DNA from: an uncultured Allobosea sp.
GTDB lineage: Bacteria; Pseudomonadota; Alphaproteobacteria; Rhizobiales; Beijerinckiaceae
DNA length: 64,000 bases
Reading direction: 5' to 3'
NCBI RefSeq assembly: GCF_945956895.1
Contig: NZ_CAMFJF010000008.1
Coordinates: 62,001 to 126,000 of the forward strand
Shown here: in pieces, positions 46,977 to 55,780 of the stretch
Position numbering within the stretch: the first letter of the stretch is position 1
How the letters are laid out: the number at the start of each line of letters is the position of its first letter
The notes under the pieces: model-generated
Databases searched by the model: none
What the model saw: only the letters and a program-made list of their open reading frames with translations
What the model was told of the DNA's origin: nothing
Made by a program: the position numbers and the translations under genes

Positions 46977-47678
46977 ATGTCTCTCGTCGATTCCGTCCGC
47001 AAGGTGATCGTCCCGATCCACAAGGAAGGCTATGTCTTCATCGCGATCGGCCTCGTGGCGACGATCGTCCTCGCCAATCTCTGGTCGCCCTTCGGCTGGA
47101 TCGGCGCGATCGTCACGATCTGGATCTGCTATTTCTTCCGCGATCCCGTCCGGGTCACGCCGCAACGCGAGGGGCTGGTGATCTCGCCGGCCGATGGCCG
47201 CATCAGCCAGATCGCCCAGTCGCTGCCGCCGCCGGAGCTCGAGCTGCCGGCCGAGCCGATGACCCGCATCTCGATCTTCATGAACGTCTTTGATTGCCAT
47301 GTGAACCGCGCCCCCGTGCCCGGCCGCATCGCCAAGATCGCTTACACGCCCGGCCTCTTCCTCAATGCCGAACTCGACAAGGCGAGCGACGACAACGAGC
47401 GCAACGCGCTGGCGATCGAGACCAAGTCCGGCATCGTCGGCGTCGTCCAGATCGCAGGCCTGATCGCGCGCCGCATCGTGCCCTTCGTCAAGGAAGGCGA
47501 TGTGCTGGGCACCGGCGAGCGCTTCGGCCTGATCCGCTTCGGCTCCCGCGTCGATGTCTATCTGCCGTCTCATGTCGTGCCGCTGGTCGGCGAGGGCCAG
47601 ACCGCGATCGCTGGCGAGACCGTGCTTGCCGACATGACCGGCAACGAGCCGGTCGCCCGCAGCTTCCGCGACATCTGA
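46977..47678 (+). CDS. psd: Phosphatidylserine decarboxylase proenzyme
   Basis: 233 residues. Makes phosphatidylethanolamine from phosphatidylserine at the inner membrane. It has one or two N-terminal membrane helices (about 18-55), [12 protein letters not shown] near 70, and [17 protein letters not shown] near 103, the conserved catalytic histidine region. Near the C-terminus [11 protein letters not shown] holds the Gly-Ser autocleavage site, whose serine becomes the pyruvoyl group. The short archaeal/alphaproteobacterial-type PSD length fits. It pairs with pssA downstream. Confidence 0.95.
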   Translation: MSLVDSVRKVIVPIHKEGYVFIAIGLVATIVLANLWSPFGWIGAIVTIWICYFFRDPVRVTPQREGLVISPADGRISQIAQSLPPPELELPAEPMTRISIFMNVFDCHVNRAPVPGRIAKIAYTPGLFLNAELDKASDDNERNALAIETKSGIVGVVQIAGLIARRIVPFVKEGDVLGTGERFGLIRFGSRVDVYLPSHVVPLVGEGQTAIAGETVLADMTGNEPVARSFRDI

Positions 47679-47686
47679 CGGGCGCT

Positions 47687-47850
47687 GTCATCCCGTGCGC
47701 GCTGCGGCATGAAATGCCGCTGCGCAGACACGGGACCGCCCCCCGAAAGGGGGCGCCCCCACCTGAACGCTGCCGAGAAGAACTCACTCTCCTGATGACG
47801 GTCCCGCATCTGCGCAGCGGCACTTCGCGCCGCAGCGCGTGCGGGATGAC
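47687..47850. repeat. Intergenic palindromic repeat, family GTCATCCCG(C/T)
   Basis: Opens GTCATCCCGTGCGCGCTGCG and closes CAGCGCGTGCGGGATGAC. Inner arms include GCCGCTGCGCAGACACGGGAC and its partner near GTCCCGCATCTGCGCAGCGGC. It sits within the psd-pssA unit, unlike most copies, which separate convergent genes. Confidence 0.9.
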
Positions 47851-47899
47851 GCTTGGCTGAGCCTAGCCTGCGCCCCCAAAACCGCGTATTCCGACTGCT

Positions 47900-48742
47900 A
47901 TGAGCGACCTGTTTCCTCCCTTCGAGCCCGAGCGCGCCGAATCCAAGCGCGCCCGCTTCAAGCCGATTCCCTTCCGCTTGCTGGCGCCGAATGTCATCAC
48001 ACTGCTGGCGCTCTGCCTCGGCCTGACTGCGATGCGCCTCGTCGTCGAGGGCAAGCTTGAGACGGCGACGATCTGCATCCTGATCGCGGCGGCGCTCGAT
48101 GGCGTCGACGGCCGCTTGGCCCGCCTGCTCAAGGGCACCTCGCGCTTCGGCGCGGAGCTCGATTCGCTCTCCGATTTCGTCAATTTCGGCGTCGCCACCG
48201 GCTATGTCCTGTGGATCTTCGTTCTGCACGACCTGAAATCCGTCGGCTGGATCATCGTGCTGACGCTGGCCTGCGCCATGGCGCTCCGGCTCGCGCGCTT
48301 CAACGTGATGATCGACGATCCCGACCGCCCGGACTGGCAGAAGGATTTCTTCGTCGGCATGCCGGCTCCTGCCGGTGCGATCACGGCCATGCTGCCGCTC
48401 TATCTCCACATCATCGGCGTGCCCGTGCAGGAATACGGCGCGCTCCCCGTCGGCATCTACATCCTGTTCATCGCCTTCCTGACGATCTCGCGCATCCCCT
48501 GCTATGCTGGCAAGACGCTCGGCACGCGCGTCCCGCGCACCCAGGTGCTGCCGATCTTCGTCGCAGTGGTGATCGTCGCCGGCCTGCTCTTCGCCTACAC
48601 CTTCGAGGTGCTGACGGTCGTGGTAATCGGCTATCTCGCTCTGATTCCGGTCAGCGTCGCGCGCTATCGCAAGCTGGAGCGCGCCCACGCACTGCCGGCA
48701 GCGGCCCCCGCGGCGGAGCCTGCCTCCGACAATCCTGCCTGA
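47900..48742 (+). CDS. pssA: CDP-diacylglycerol-serine O-phosphatidyltransferase
   Basis: 280-residue membrane enzyme that makes phosphatidylserine from CDP-diacylglycerol and serine, the substrate of Psd. The CDP-alcohol phosphotransferase signature is complete: DGVDGRLAR, eight further residues, then GAELDSLSD (D-G-x2-A-R-x8-G-x3-D-x3-D, near residues 69-97). Six to eight helices follow. The C-terminal alanine/proline tail is probably disordered. Only the palindromic repeat separates it from psd. Confidence 0.95.
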   Translation: MSDLFPPFEPERAESKRARFKPIPFRLLAPNVITLLALCLGLTAMRLVVEGKLETATICILIAAALDGVDGRLARLLKGTSRFGAELDSLSDFVNFGVATGYVLWIFVLHDLKSVGWIIVLTLACAMALRLARFNVMIDDPDRPDWQKDFFVGMPAPAGAITAMLPLYLHIIGVPVQEYGALPVGIYILFIAFLTISRIPCYAGKTLGTRVPRTQVLPIFVAVVIVAGLLFAYTFEVLTVVVIGYLALIPVSVARYRKLERAHALPAAAPAAEPASDNPA

Positions 48743-48756
48743 TCGTCAGTTGAAGC

Positions 48757-49140
48757 TTAGCGGCGATAGCCGCTGAGACGTGCCGCATTGGCGCGGGTGC
48801 GCCGCGCGAAGGGCTCCAGCGTGCTGTCGGCAGCCTTGACCGCCGCCGTCGCGAGATCGAACTGGCCAAACGGGTTGAGGGCAAGGCCCCACCAGAACGC
48901 AGTTGTCGCCTGCGTTGCGGCAAGGCTGCTCTCGAGCACGGCCGAAACCTTTTCCGTCACGGCTTTCGTCGCCTCGCGCTGGCCGTGGCTATCGCCGAAG
49001 GCGCCCTTCATCAGGAGCGGCATCCGCATGGCGATGGTCAGGCCGGCTTCCGCATGCATGGACATCAGGCGGGCCGCGAGAACCTGCGCCTCCGCCCCGG
49101 TCGCAGGGGCGGAGCCCGTCGATTTGCGCGGTCGGGCCAT
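48757..49140 (-). CDS. Small helical protein, phasin-like
   Basis: 127 residues, start at 49140. Almost entirely helical and alanine-rich: AEAQVLAARLMSMHAEAGLTI, KAVTEKVSAVLESSLAATQ, then TAFWWGLALNPFGQFDLA. This composition resembles phasins or related granule-associated proteins, but I cannot assign the family firmly. It is convergent with pssA (14 bp apart). The upstream extension to 49281 is not protein-like. Confidence 0.65.
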   Translation of the reverse strand: MARPRKSTGSAPATGAEAQVLAARLMSMHAEAGLTIAMRMPLLMKGAFGDSHGQREATKAVTEKVSAVLESSLAATQATTAFWWGLALNPFGQFDLATAAVKAADSTLEPFARRTRANAARLSGYRR

Positions 49141-49438
49141 GAGGGAAACTCCAGTAGATCGGCGCCACCAAAGAGCGGACCGCCGAGGGGGAGGGAAGTC
49201 TGCCGACAACGGCGCGGCTTGGCAATGCCTGGTATACCAGCGCTCCCGCCCGGATTTCAGGCAGCCGGACAGGGTGCTCAAATGAGCGGCACCTCGCCTG
49301 TTCCGCGTTTACGGATGGATTTATCGCCCTGCCGAAATGCTCTAAGGCTTGAACCGCGCCGAAATCCCCGGCCCCTTAATCCTGTCGAGCAGCCTGTTGA
49401 GCCTTTTCTCCTCTCCCAAACATCCCGGCTGGCGTCCG

Positions 49439-50047
49439 ATGCTCGTTCTCGCATCGGCCTCGCCGCGCCGCCTCGCGCTGCTGGAGCAGGCGGGGTTGAA
49501 GCCGGACGCGTTGCTCCCCGCCGATCTCGACGAGACCCCGCACAAGGGAGAGCGCCCGCGCGATCTCGCCCGCCGTCTGGCGCGCGAGAAGGCGCAGGCC
49601 GCGCGCGAGGGCGCCAAGGTCCGCGCCGATCTCGAAGGCTGCTATATCCTCGCGGCAGACACAGTCGTCGCCGTCGGCCGGCGCATCCTGCCCAAGGCCG
49701 AGATCGTCGACGAGGCCGCCGCCTGCCTGCGCCTGCTCTCGGGCCGGGCGCATCGCGTCTATACCGGCGTCGCGCTGGTGACGCCTTCGGGCGCGATCCG
49801 CGACCGCATCGTCGAGACGCGCCTGCGCTTCAAGCGCCTCTCCACCGAGGATATCGAGACCTATCTCGCCTCGGGCGAATGGCGCGGCAAGGCCGGCGGC
49901 TATGCCGTGCAGGGCATCGCCGGCTCCTTCGTCGTCAAGCTCGTCGGCTCCTATACCGGCGTCGTCGGCCTGCCGCTCTATGAGACGGTCAATCTCCTCG
50001 GCGGCGAAGGCTTCCCCATCCGCTTCGGCTGGATGAACGCAGCCTGA
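49439..50047 (+). CDS. Maf-like nucleotide pyrophosphatase
   Basis: 202 residues starting [19 protein letters not shown], the canonical Maf N-terminus with its Ser-Ser/Ala-Ser-Pro-Arg-Arg motif. The catalytic aspartate block is [17 protein letters not shown] near 66-82. The conserved ends [19 protein letters not shown] and [14 protein letters not shown] are present. The family hydrolyses dTTP/UTP or m7GTP and modified nucleotides to monophosphates. maf genes are usually followed by yacG; here an SDR gene lies between. The start at 49439 is set by the family N-terminus. Confidence 0.93.
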   Translation: MLVLASASPRRLALLEQAGLKPDALLPADLDETPHKGERPRDLARRLAREKAQAAREGAKVRADLEGCYILAADTVVAVGRRILPKAEIVDEAAACLRLLSGRAHRVYTGVALVTPSGAIRDRIVETRLRFKRLSTEDIETYLASGEWRGKAGGYAVQGIAGSFVVKLVGSYTGVVGLPLYETVNLLGGEGFPIRFGWMNAA

Positions 50048-50129
50048 TACGGCGCCGATGCGGGTTGCCTGATCGTGCCTCGCGGCTGATCTTGCGGCCG
50101 GGAAACGCATCGATGACGGGAAAGCAAAG

Positions 50130-50951
50130 ATGACGGGACGTCTGAGCGGCAAGATCGCGATCGTGGCCGGGGCGGGGTCGATCGGGCCGGGCTGGGGCAA
50201 TGGCAAGGCGACGGCGACGATCTTCGCCCGCGAGGGCGCGAGGGTCGTCTGCGCCGACATCAACCGTGACGCCGCCGAGGAGACCGCCGGTATCATCCGC
50301 AACGAGGGCGGTGAGGCTTTCGCCATCCGCACCGACGTCACCAAGGCCGGCGAGGTCGCCGAGCTCGTCGCCCATGCGCTCGGCCGCTATGGCCGCATCG
50401 ACATTCTCGACAACAATGTCGGCATCGCCGAGGTCGGCAGCGTCGTCGATCTCTCGGAGGAGGTCTGGGAGCGCGTCTTCAAGGTCAATCTCACCGGCGC
50501 CTTCCTGGCGATGAAGCATGTCATCCCGGTGATGCAGCGCCAGTTCGAGGAGACGGGCGAGGGCGGCTCGATCATCAACATCTCGTCGATCGCCTCGATC
50601 CGTCATACCGGCGTGCCCTATGCCAGCTATTCCGCGACCAAGGCGGCGCTGAACCAGCTCACCCGCACGACGGCGGTGCAGTACGCGCCGCAGAAGATCC
50701 GCGTGAACGCGATCCTGCCCGGCCTGATGAAGACGCCGATGGTCGAGCATTCCGCCGGCCTCGCCGCAGCCTACGGCAAGGGCGATGTCGATGCGATGTG
50801 GGCCGCGCGCGCCGCGCAGGTCCCGATGGGCCATATGGGGGAGGCCTGGGACGTGGCCAATGCCGCTCTCTTCCTCGCCAGCGACGAGGCGCGCTACGTC
50901 ACCGGCATCGAACTCGTCGTCGATGGAGGCATCACGCTCAAATATGACTGA
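50130..50951 (+). CDS. SDR-family oxidoreductase
   Basis: 273-residue classical short-chain dehydrogenase. Nucleotide loop [17 protein letters not shown] near 13-29, with an insertion in the TGxxxGxG motif. [10 protein letters not shown] gives the NNAG-like strand, [23 protein letters not shown] the Ser/Tyr/Lys catalytic triad (YSATK near 168-172), and the end [14 protein letters not shown] is standard. Substrate unknown. It overlaps the yacG start by eight bases, so it is part of a maf-SDR-yacG unit. Confidence 0.9.
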   Translation: MTGRLSGKIAIVAGAGSIGPGWGNGKATATIFAREGARVVCADINRDAAEETAGIIRNEGGEAFAIRTDVTKAGEVAELVAHALGRYGRIDILDNNVGIAEVGSVVDLSEEVWERVFKVNLTGAFLAMKHVIPVMQRQFEETGEGGSIINISSIASIRHTGVPYASYSATKAALNQLTRTTAVQYAPQKIRVNAILPGLMKTPMVEHSAGLAAAYGKGDVDAMWAARAAQVPMGHMGEAWDVANAALFLASDEARYVTGIELVVDGGITLKYD

Positions 50952-51150
50952 GACCGAAAAGACCCCGCCAGCCGCGAAGCCCTGTCCGATCTGCGGCAAG
51001 CCGGCGGTCGCGCGCTTCAAGCCGTTCTGCTCGCCGCGCTGCGCCGATATCGATCTCGGTCGCTGGCTCAAGGGCAGCTACGTCATTCCCGGCGAGCCCG
51101 TCGACGAGGCGGAGGAGGGCGCGCCGCAGCAGCGCGAGCGCGAGGACTAG
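50944..51150 (+). CDS. yacG: DNA gyrase inhibitor YacG
   Basis: 68-residue zinc protein. The four zinc cysteines are in CPICGKPA and [23 protein letters not shown], a near-exact YacG pattern. YacG binds GyrB and blocks its DNA binding. The acidic C-terminal tail ([11 protein letters not shown]) is the usual gyrase-contact extension. It begins eight bases before the SDR stop. Confidence 0.93.
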   Translation: MTETEKTPPAAKPCPICGKPAVARFKPFCSPRCADIDLGRWLKGSYVIPGEPVDEAEEGAPQQRERED

Positions 51151-51225
51151 GAAACAGGCTGGGCTGATTGCACACTGGCGGGTCAGCGTGGCGGCGATCC
51201 GCCAGCCCCGGAGCGATCCGACACC

Positions 51226-52506
51226 ATGAGCACCGGCACTGAACCTCATATCGTCATCGTCGGCGCCGGCTTCGGCGGGCTTGAGGCAGCACGCAATCTC
51301 GCCAGCGCGCCGGTCAGGATCACGCTGATCGACCAGCGCAACCACCACCTGTTCCAGCCCTTGCTCTATCAGGTGGCGACCGCCTCGCTGCCGACCTCCG
51401 AGATCGCCTGGCCGATCCGCTCCCTGCTGCGCGGCCACGAGAACGTCACGACCCTGCTCGGCACGGTCACAAGCGTCGACAAGGTCAACAAGCAGGTGTT
51501 GCTGGAGGGCGAGCAGCCGGTCGGTTTCGACACGCTGATCCTCGCGACCGGCGCACGCCATTCCTATTTCGGCCATGACGAGTGGGAGCCCTATGCACCG
51601 GGCGTGAAGACGCTGGAGGACGCGACGCGCATCCGTCGGCGCATCCTCTCCGCCTTCGAGCAGGCGGAATGGGAGGCCGATCCGGCCCGCCGTGCCGAGT
51701 GGCTGACCTTCGTGATCATTGGGGCGGGGCCGACCGGCGTCGAGCTCGCCGGCACCATCGCGGAACTCGCGCATGACACGCTCCGCAGCGATTTCCGCAA
51801 TTTCGACACGCGCAGCGCCCGGGTGATCCTGGTCGAGGCCGGCCCGCGCATCCTGGCGGGCTTCACCGAAGATCTCTCGGCCTATGCCGAGCGAGCGCTG
51901 AATCGTCTGGGTGTCGAGGTCAGGCTGGGGCAGCCGGTCTCCGCATGCCGCGCGGAGGGCATCGAACTCGGCGGCGCCTTCCTGCTGGCGCGGACCATCC
52001 TGTGGGCGGCGGGCGTGGCAGCCTCGTCGGCGGCGGAATGGCTGGAGGCGCCGGCCGACCGGGCAGGCCGCGTCCGCGTCGAGCCCGATCTCACGGCGCC
52101 CGGCGAGCCCGATATCTTCGTGATCGGCGATACAGCCTTCGTTGCGGGCGTGGACGGCAAGCCGGTGCCCGGCGTCGCGCCGGCCGCGAAGCAGCAGGGG
52201 CGCTATGTCGCCGATCTCATCAAGGCGCGGCTGCAGGGCAGGCCGCTCCCGCCGCCCTTCGCCTATCGGAATGCCGGCAATCTCGCGACGATCGGCAAGC
52301 GGGCCGCGATCGTCGATTTCGGCTGGATCAAGCTGCGCGGGCGCCTCGCCTGGTGGATCTGGGGCATCGCGCACATCTTCTTCCTGATCGGCCTGCGCAA
52401 CCGGCTCGCCGTCGCACTCAACTGGCTGTGGATCTATGTCAGCGGCCATCGCAGCGCGCGCCTCATCATGCAGCGCGAGCCACCGGCCGGCTGCGAGATG
52501 CGCTAG
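51226..52506 (+). CDS. ndh: Type II NADH:quinone oxidoreductase
   Basis: 426 residues. A single-subunit, non-proton-pumping NADH dehydrogenase on the inner face of the membrane. FAD motif IVGAGFGGLEAARNL near 8-22. NHHLFQPLLYQVATASL near 44 is the family hallmark. The NAD motif is VIIGAGPTGVELAG near 165, and FVIGDTAFV near 300 is the second FAD contact. The C-terminal amphipathic/hydrophobic part (AHIFFLIGLRNRLAVALNW) anchors it to the membrane. The final residues precede a sharp drop in GC. Confidence 0.92.
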   Translation: MSTGTEPHIVIVGAGFGGLEAARNLASAPVRITLIDQRNHHLFQPLLYQVATASLPTSEIAWPIRSLLRGHENVTTLLGTVTSVDKVNKQVLLEGEQPVGFDTLILATGARHSYFGHDEWEPYAPGVKTLEDATRIRRRILSAFEQAEWEADPARRAEWLTFVIIGAGPTGVELAGTIAELAHDTLRSDFRNFDTRSARVILVEAGPRILAGFTEDLSAYAERALNRLGVEVRLGQPVSACRAEGIELGGAFLLARTILWAAGVAASSAAEWLEAPADRAGRVRVEPDLTAPGEPDIFVIGDTAFVAGVDGKPVPGVAPAAKQQGRYVADLIKARLQGRPLPPPFAYRNAGNLATIGKRAAIVDFGWIKLRGRLAWWIWGIAHIFFLIGLRNRLAVALNWLWIYVSGHRSARLIMQREPPAGCEMR

Positions 52507-52830
52507 TTTTTTGATTTGGCATCGGCTTTGTCCGACAACCGCGTTCCCTTTTCGGGCCGAGGCTCCAGATGGCGCCGATTCTCGCGTCGTTGGTTCGTGG
52601 TCGGGATCGATTCTACAGTGCAGCTGTCAGGGGATGGGAGGGGGCGGACGAAACAACTTGCGGACATCGCTGGCAGAATGGGGTTCGCATGATCCTCGAC
52701 ATAATTGCTCCAGAGGCACATGCAATTTCTATCAATAACCAACAAAGGTCGAATTCTATACGTATCGATTGACAACTTACGGTGACGTTAGTTAGTCCGA
52801 TACGAATATTGAATCCGGGGGGCGAAAAAA
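52507..52830. other. Low-GC intergenic stretch before the acyltransferase
   Basis: 324 bp without a supported gene. Base composition falls clearly below the surroundings, most of all at 52700-52820. TTGACA at 52769-52774 could be a -35 box, but no good -10 stands at the right distance. GGGGGG (52818-52823) before the TTG start is the likely ribosome-binding site of the next gene. Confidence 0.5.
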
Positions 52831-53898
52831 TTGAGACCGCCGCAGAGAGTGTATTCCACTCTTAACGGGTTGCGAGGCTTTGCCGCAGTTGCCGTCCTAA
52901 CAATTCATGGGCAAGGCTTCTTTGGTCCTTGGATCGCGAAAAGCGGGTATCTCGCTGTCGATCTGTTTTTTGTCATGAGCGGATTTGTTATTGCTCATGC
53001 CTATGAAGGCCGGTTCAAGAGCGGCCTCGGAACGGCGGAATTCTTCTGGATCAGGTTCGTCCGCTTTTACCCACTCTTCCTTGTCGGCACGGTGATCGGA
53101 TCGATCAGTGCGATATTGGCCTGGAAAATGGGCGCGGGCGAATTGGGACGATCAGAATTGATCCAGGCGGTGTTCCTGGGGCTGTTCATGCTGCCCTCGC
53201 CCGATCTGAATATGTCTTTTGCGCTCTACCCGACAAATCCTCCGGGGTGGTCGCTTTTTTACGAGCTGATCATCAACACGTTCTACGTGGTCTTTTGGCG
53301 CGTGCTCTCCAACAGGGTGCTTCTCGTAACCACCGCGGTCGCTGCAGCGATGCTCGTCGTTTCAGCGGTCTATTTCGGCACGCTCGATATCGGCTCGTAC
53401 TGGGGCACTTTCAGCGGCGGCATCATCCGCGTTTATTTTTCCTTCTTTGCCGGTGTCCTCATCTATCGCCTGGGCTTGCCGAAATTGCCGCCCGGCGTTC
53501 TGAGTTGGATTCCGCTTCTGCTTGCCACCGGCTTGGTTGCCGTGGATGTCGACGGTACGGCGCGGATTGTCTTCGACGTGTTCTGCGTTCTCGTCATGTT
53601 TCCCGCGATTATCGCTGTCTCCACGTCCATTGAGCCGGATAGGTTTTCCCGGCCGCTTTTCGAGTATCTGGGAGCGGCCTCCTACGCGCTCTATGCCATT
53701 CACGCTCCAATTCTCGAACTCGCACGCAGGGCGGTGCGAATGTTCGGCTTCACCCCGGCGACCTTCGCGCCATGGCTTGGCGTGGTGTTGCTTCTGGTCA
53801 TCTTTGCGTTCGCCCTTGTGCTAAATCGCCTTTATGACGAGCCCGCACGGAGAATCCTGTCTCGTTTGACGAGGCGAGTGACTGCGGCCAGATCCTAG
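52831..53898 (+). CDS. Acyltransferase 3 family protein (OafA-like)
   Basis: 355 residues, about ten helices. LNGLRGFAAVAVLTIHG near 7-23 and GYLAVDLFFVMSGFVIAHAYEGR near 35-57 are the conserved acyltransferase-3 blocks. NPPGWSLFYELIINTFY near 134 matches the WSL(x)xE motif. The family O-acetylates surface polysaccharide, peptidoglycan or antibiotics across the membrane. The start is TTG 52831; no better start precedes the first motif. GC is lower than neighbours, suggesting recent acquisition. The substrate is undetermined. Confidence 0.88.
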   Translation: MRPPQRVYSTLNGLRGFAAVAVLTIHGQGFFGPWIAKSGYLAVDLFFVMSGFVIAHAYEGRFKSGLGTAEFFWIRFVRFYPLFLVGTVIGSISAILAWKMGAGELGRSELIQAVFLGLFMLPSPDLNMSFALYPTNPPGWSLFYELIINTFYVVFWRVLSNRVLLVTTAVAAAMLVVSAVYFGTLDIGSYWGTFSGGIIRVYFSFFAGVLIYRLGLPKLPPGVLSWIPLLLATGLVAVDVDGTARIVFDVFCVLVMFPAIIAVSTSIEPDRFSRPLFEYLGAASYALYAIHAPILELARRAVRMFGFTPATFAPWLGVVLLLVIFAFALVLNRLYDEPARRILSRLTRRVTAARS

Positions 53899-53929
53899 AA
53901 TCCATCTGCGCTGTGACTGATCCCGATAT

Positions 53930-54853
53930 TCAAAACCGCTTGGTCGAGAGTACGTCGAAGGTCCTTCCGATCGTCGCGACCGCTTTGTCGTAATCGGCCA
54001 GTGACAGGCAGGCGATCAGGGCGTCGATGACGGCGAGTTGGGCAATACGGCTCGTCATCGCCTCGGTGCGGAACTGGGTCTCACGCGCCATGGTATTGAG
54101 CACGATGTCGGCATAGGCGAGCAGCGGTGACTTGCCGAAATTCGTGATGCAGATCGTGGTCGCGCCCGCTTCCTGCGCGAGCCTGGTGGCGGTAACGGTT
54201 TCGTGCGTCGAGCCCGAATGTGAGATCGTGATCGCGACGACATCGGGGCCGGTCAGGGAGGCGCTGATCGCCTGGATATGCGAGTCGACCACGACCTTGG
54301 ATTCGACGCCGATGCGCAGCAGCCGGTAGTTGGCATCCTCCGCGATCGGGGCGGCGCTGCCAATACCGTAGAGTTCGACGCGGCGCGCGCGGCGGATGGC
54401 GGCGACCGCACGCTCCATCCCGGCCTTGTCGAGCACCTTCATCGTGTCGTGCAGCGCCTGCAGGTCGCTGCGGAAGATCTTCTCGATCACCGTTCCCGTG
54501 TCGTCGGCGCGGGCGAGATCCTCGTGGATGAACTGGACGGGTTGTACCAGGTCGCGCGCCAGCGCGATCTTGACCTGCTGGAAGCCGCGTGCGCCGAGCT
54601 GGCGGCAGAGCGAGATCACGCTGCCTTCGCTCGCTTCCGCCCGTTCGGCCACCTCCGTCACCGACATGTGCACGACCTCGGCCGCGTGGGCGAGGAAGAC
54701 ATCGGCGATGCGGGCCGCCGTCGGGGGCAAAGTCGGACGCAGCGCCGTCAGGCGCTCGATCACGCCGTCGAAGCCGTCCTGCGTGCCATGGCGCGCTGGC
54801 TCGGAGCTCTCGGGCATCGCATCGGCATCCAGCTTGAGTCGGGGCGAGGTCAT
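53930..54853 (-). CDS. MurR/RpiR-family transcriptional regulator
   Basis: 307 residues. An N-terminal HTH_6 domain (about 25-105: AARIADVFLAHAAEVVHMSV, then ASEGSVISLCRQLGARGFQQVK) is followed by a C-terminal SIS sugar-phosphate-binding domain (about 135-270: YGIGSAAPIAEDANYRLLRIG and AITISHSGSTHETVTATRLA). RpiR regulators sense phosphorylated sugars or related compounds. It overlaps the HAD gene by four bases (54850-54853), and the pair is divergent from the ABC genes, which it probably controls. Confidence 0.93.
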   Translation of the reverse strand: MTSPRLKLDADAMPESSEPARHGTQDGFDGVIERLTALRPTLPPTAARIADVFLAHAAEVVHMSVTEVAERAEASEGSVISLCRQLGARGFQQVKIALARDLVQPVQFIHEDLARADDTGTVIEKIFRSDLQALHDTMKVLDKAGMERAVAAIRRARRVELYGIGSAAPIAEDANYRLLRIGVESKVVVDSHIQAISASLTGPDVVAITISHSGSTHETVTATRLAQEAGATTICITNFGKSPLLAYADIVLNTMARETQFRTEAMTSRIAQLAVIDALIACLSLADYDKAVATIGRTFDVLSTKRF

Positions 54854-55608
54854 GCCGGCAAGGCCATCACGCCTGTTTCGCACGGGCAAGCCGTTTCGCC
54901 CTGCGTCTGCGGGAAGATGCCATCGGCGATCTCGACATAGCGCAGGCCGAAACGGCGGGCGCCCTCGCCATCGGTCCGGGGATTGTCGCCGAGCATCGCC
55001 ACAGTCCGCTTCGGCAGGTCGAGCAAGGCAAGGCCGGCGGCAAACAGGATCGGCTCCGGCTTGCCGACAAGGCGATAGTCGACGGGCCCGGTACAAGCGA
55101 GCAGTGCCGCGAGCAGCGCTCCGGTCTCCGGCACGACCGTGCCACCCGGGCCGGGATGGACGAGATCGGGATTGGCGACGACGAGCTCGGCGCCCGCCCG
55201 CACGGCATTGACGGCAAGCATGAGCTTCGCATGGCTGAACTGTCGGTCGCGCCCGAGAAAGACGATGTCGGGCCGCGCCCGGACGGGTCTGAGCCCACGC
55301 TCGCGGGCATGGCGCGCCAGGCTCCTGCTCGCCAGCATGAGCGCGCGCGCACCGGGCCGGCGCATGGCGATGTCGTCCAATGCGAACGCTCCCGCCAGCA
55401 CGATGCGGTCAGCGGGAATGTCGAGCCCCATCCGCTGCAGGTCGTCCGCGAGTTCCGCAGGCGTATGTTCGGCATCGTTGGAGACAATGACGAAACGGCC
55501 ATCGCAGGCCTCCAGGAAGGCCGGGGCGCCAGGCATGGAGCGGCCACCGCACACCAATGTGCCGTCGAGATCGATCAGCCAGCCACGAATATCGTCCGTT
55601 GCGTGCAC
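54850..55608 (-). CDS. HAD-IIA family phosphatase (NagD-like)
   Basis: 252 residues. Motif I LIDLDGTLVCGG near residue 12-23 holds the nucleophile and acid/base aspartates. VIVSNDAEHTPAEL near 36 is motif II, and VGKPEPILF with AMLGDNPRTDGEGARRFGL form motifs III/IV. The C2-type cap matches NagD/4-nitrophenylphosphatase-like enzymes that dephosphorylate nucleotides, pyridoxal phosphate or glycerol phosphate. It is translationally coupled to the downstream RpiR gene and divergent from an ABC importer by 172 bp. The substrate is presumably the imported, phosphorylated compound. Confidence 0.9.
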   Translation of the reverse strand: MHATDDIRGWLIDLDGTLVCGGRSMPGAPAFLEACDGRFVIVSNDAEHTPAELADDLQRMGLDIPADRIVLAGAFALDDIAMRRPGARALMLASRSLARHARERGLRPVRARPDIVFLGRDRQFSHAKLMLAVNAVRAGAELVVANPDLVHPGPGGTVVPETGALLAALLACTGPVDYRLVGKPEPILFAAGLALLDLPKRTVAMLGDNPRTDGEGARRFGLRYVEIADGIFPQTQGETACPCETGVMALPA

Positions 55609-55770
55609 CGCAAACTCCGCGTCGAAGTGAGGAAGGCATGGACTGAGATTGTCTCAGTGTCAAACAAGATATTGCCTGAGTTAAATTCATAAACCTGTCA
55701 TGGAAGGCTGCCAGAAGGCTCAGGCATCGGCCGCTTCAGGCAGCCGAGCCATGCCCCTGCAGCCCGTTCC

Positions 55771-55776
55771 GGAGGA
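55771..55776 (+). promoter_or_regulatory. Ribosome-binding site deciding a GTG start
   Basis: GGAGGA stands four bases before GTG 55781. The in-frame ATGs at 55700 and 55751 lack any such site, so GTG 55781 is the better start for the first permease. Confidence 0.7.
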
Positions 55777-55780
55777 CGCT

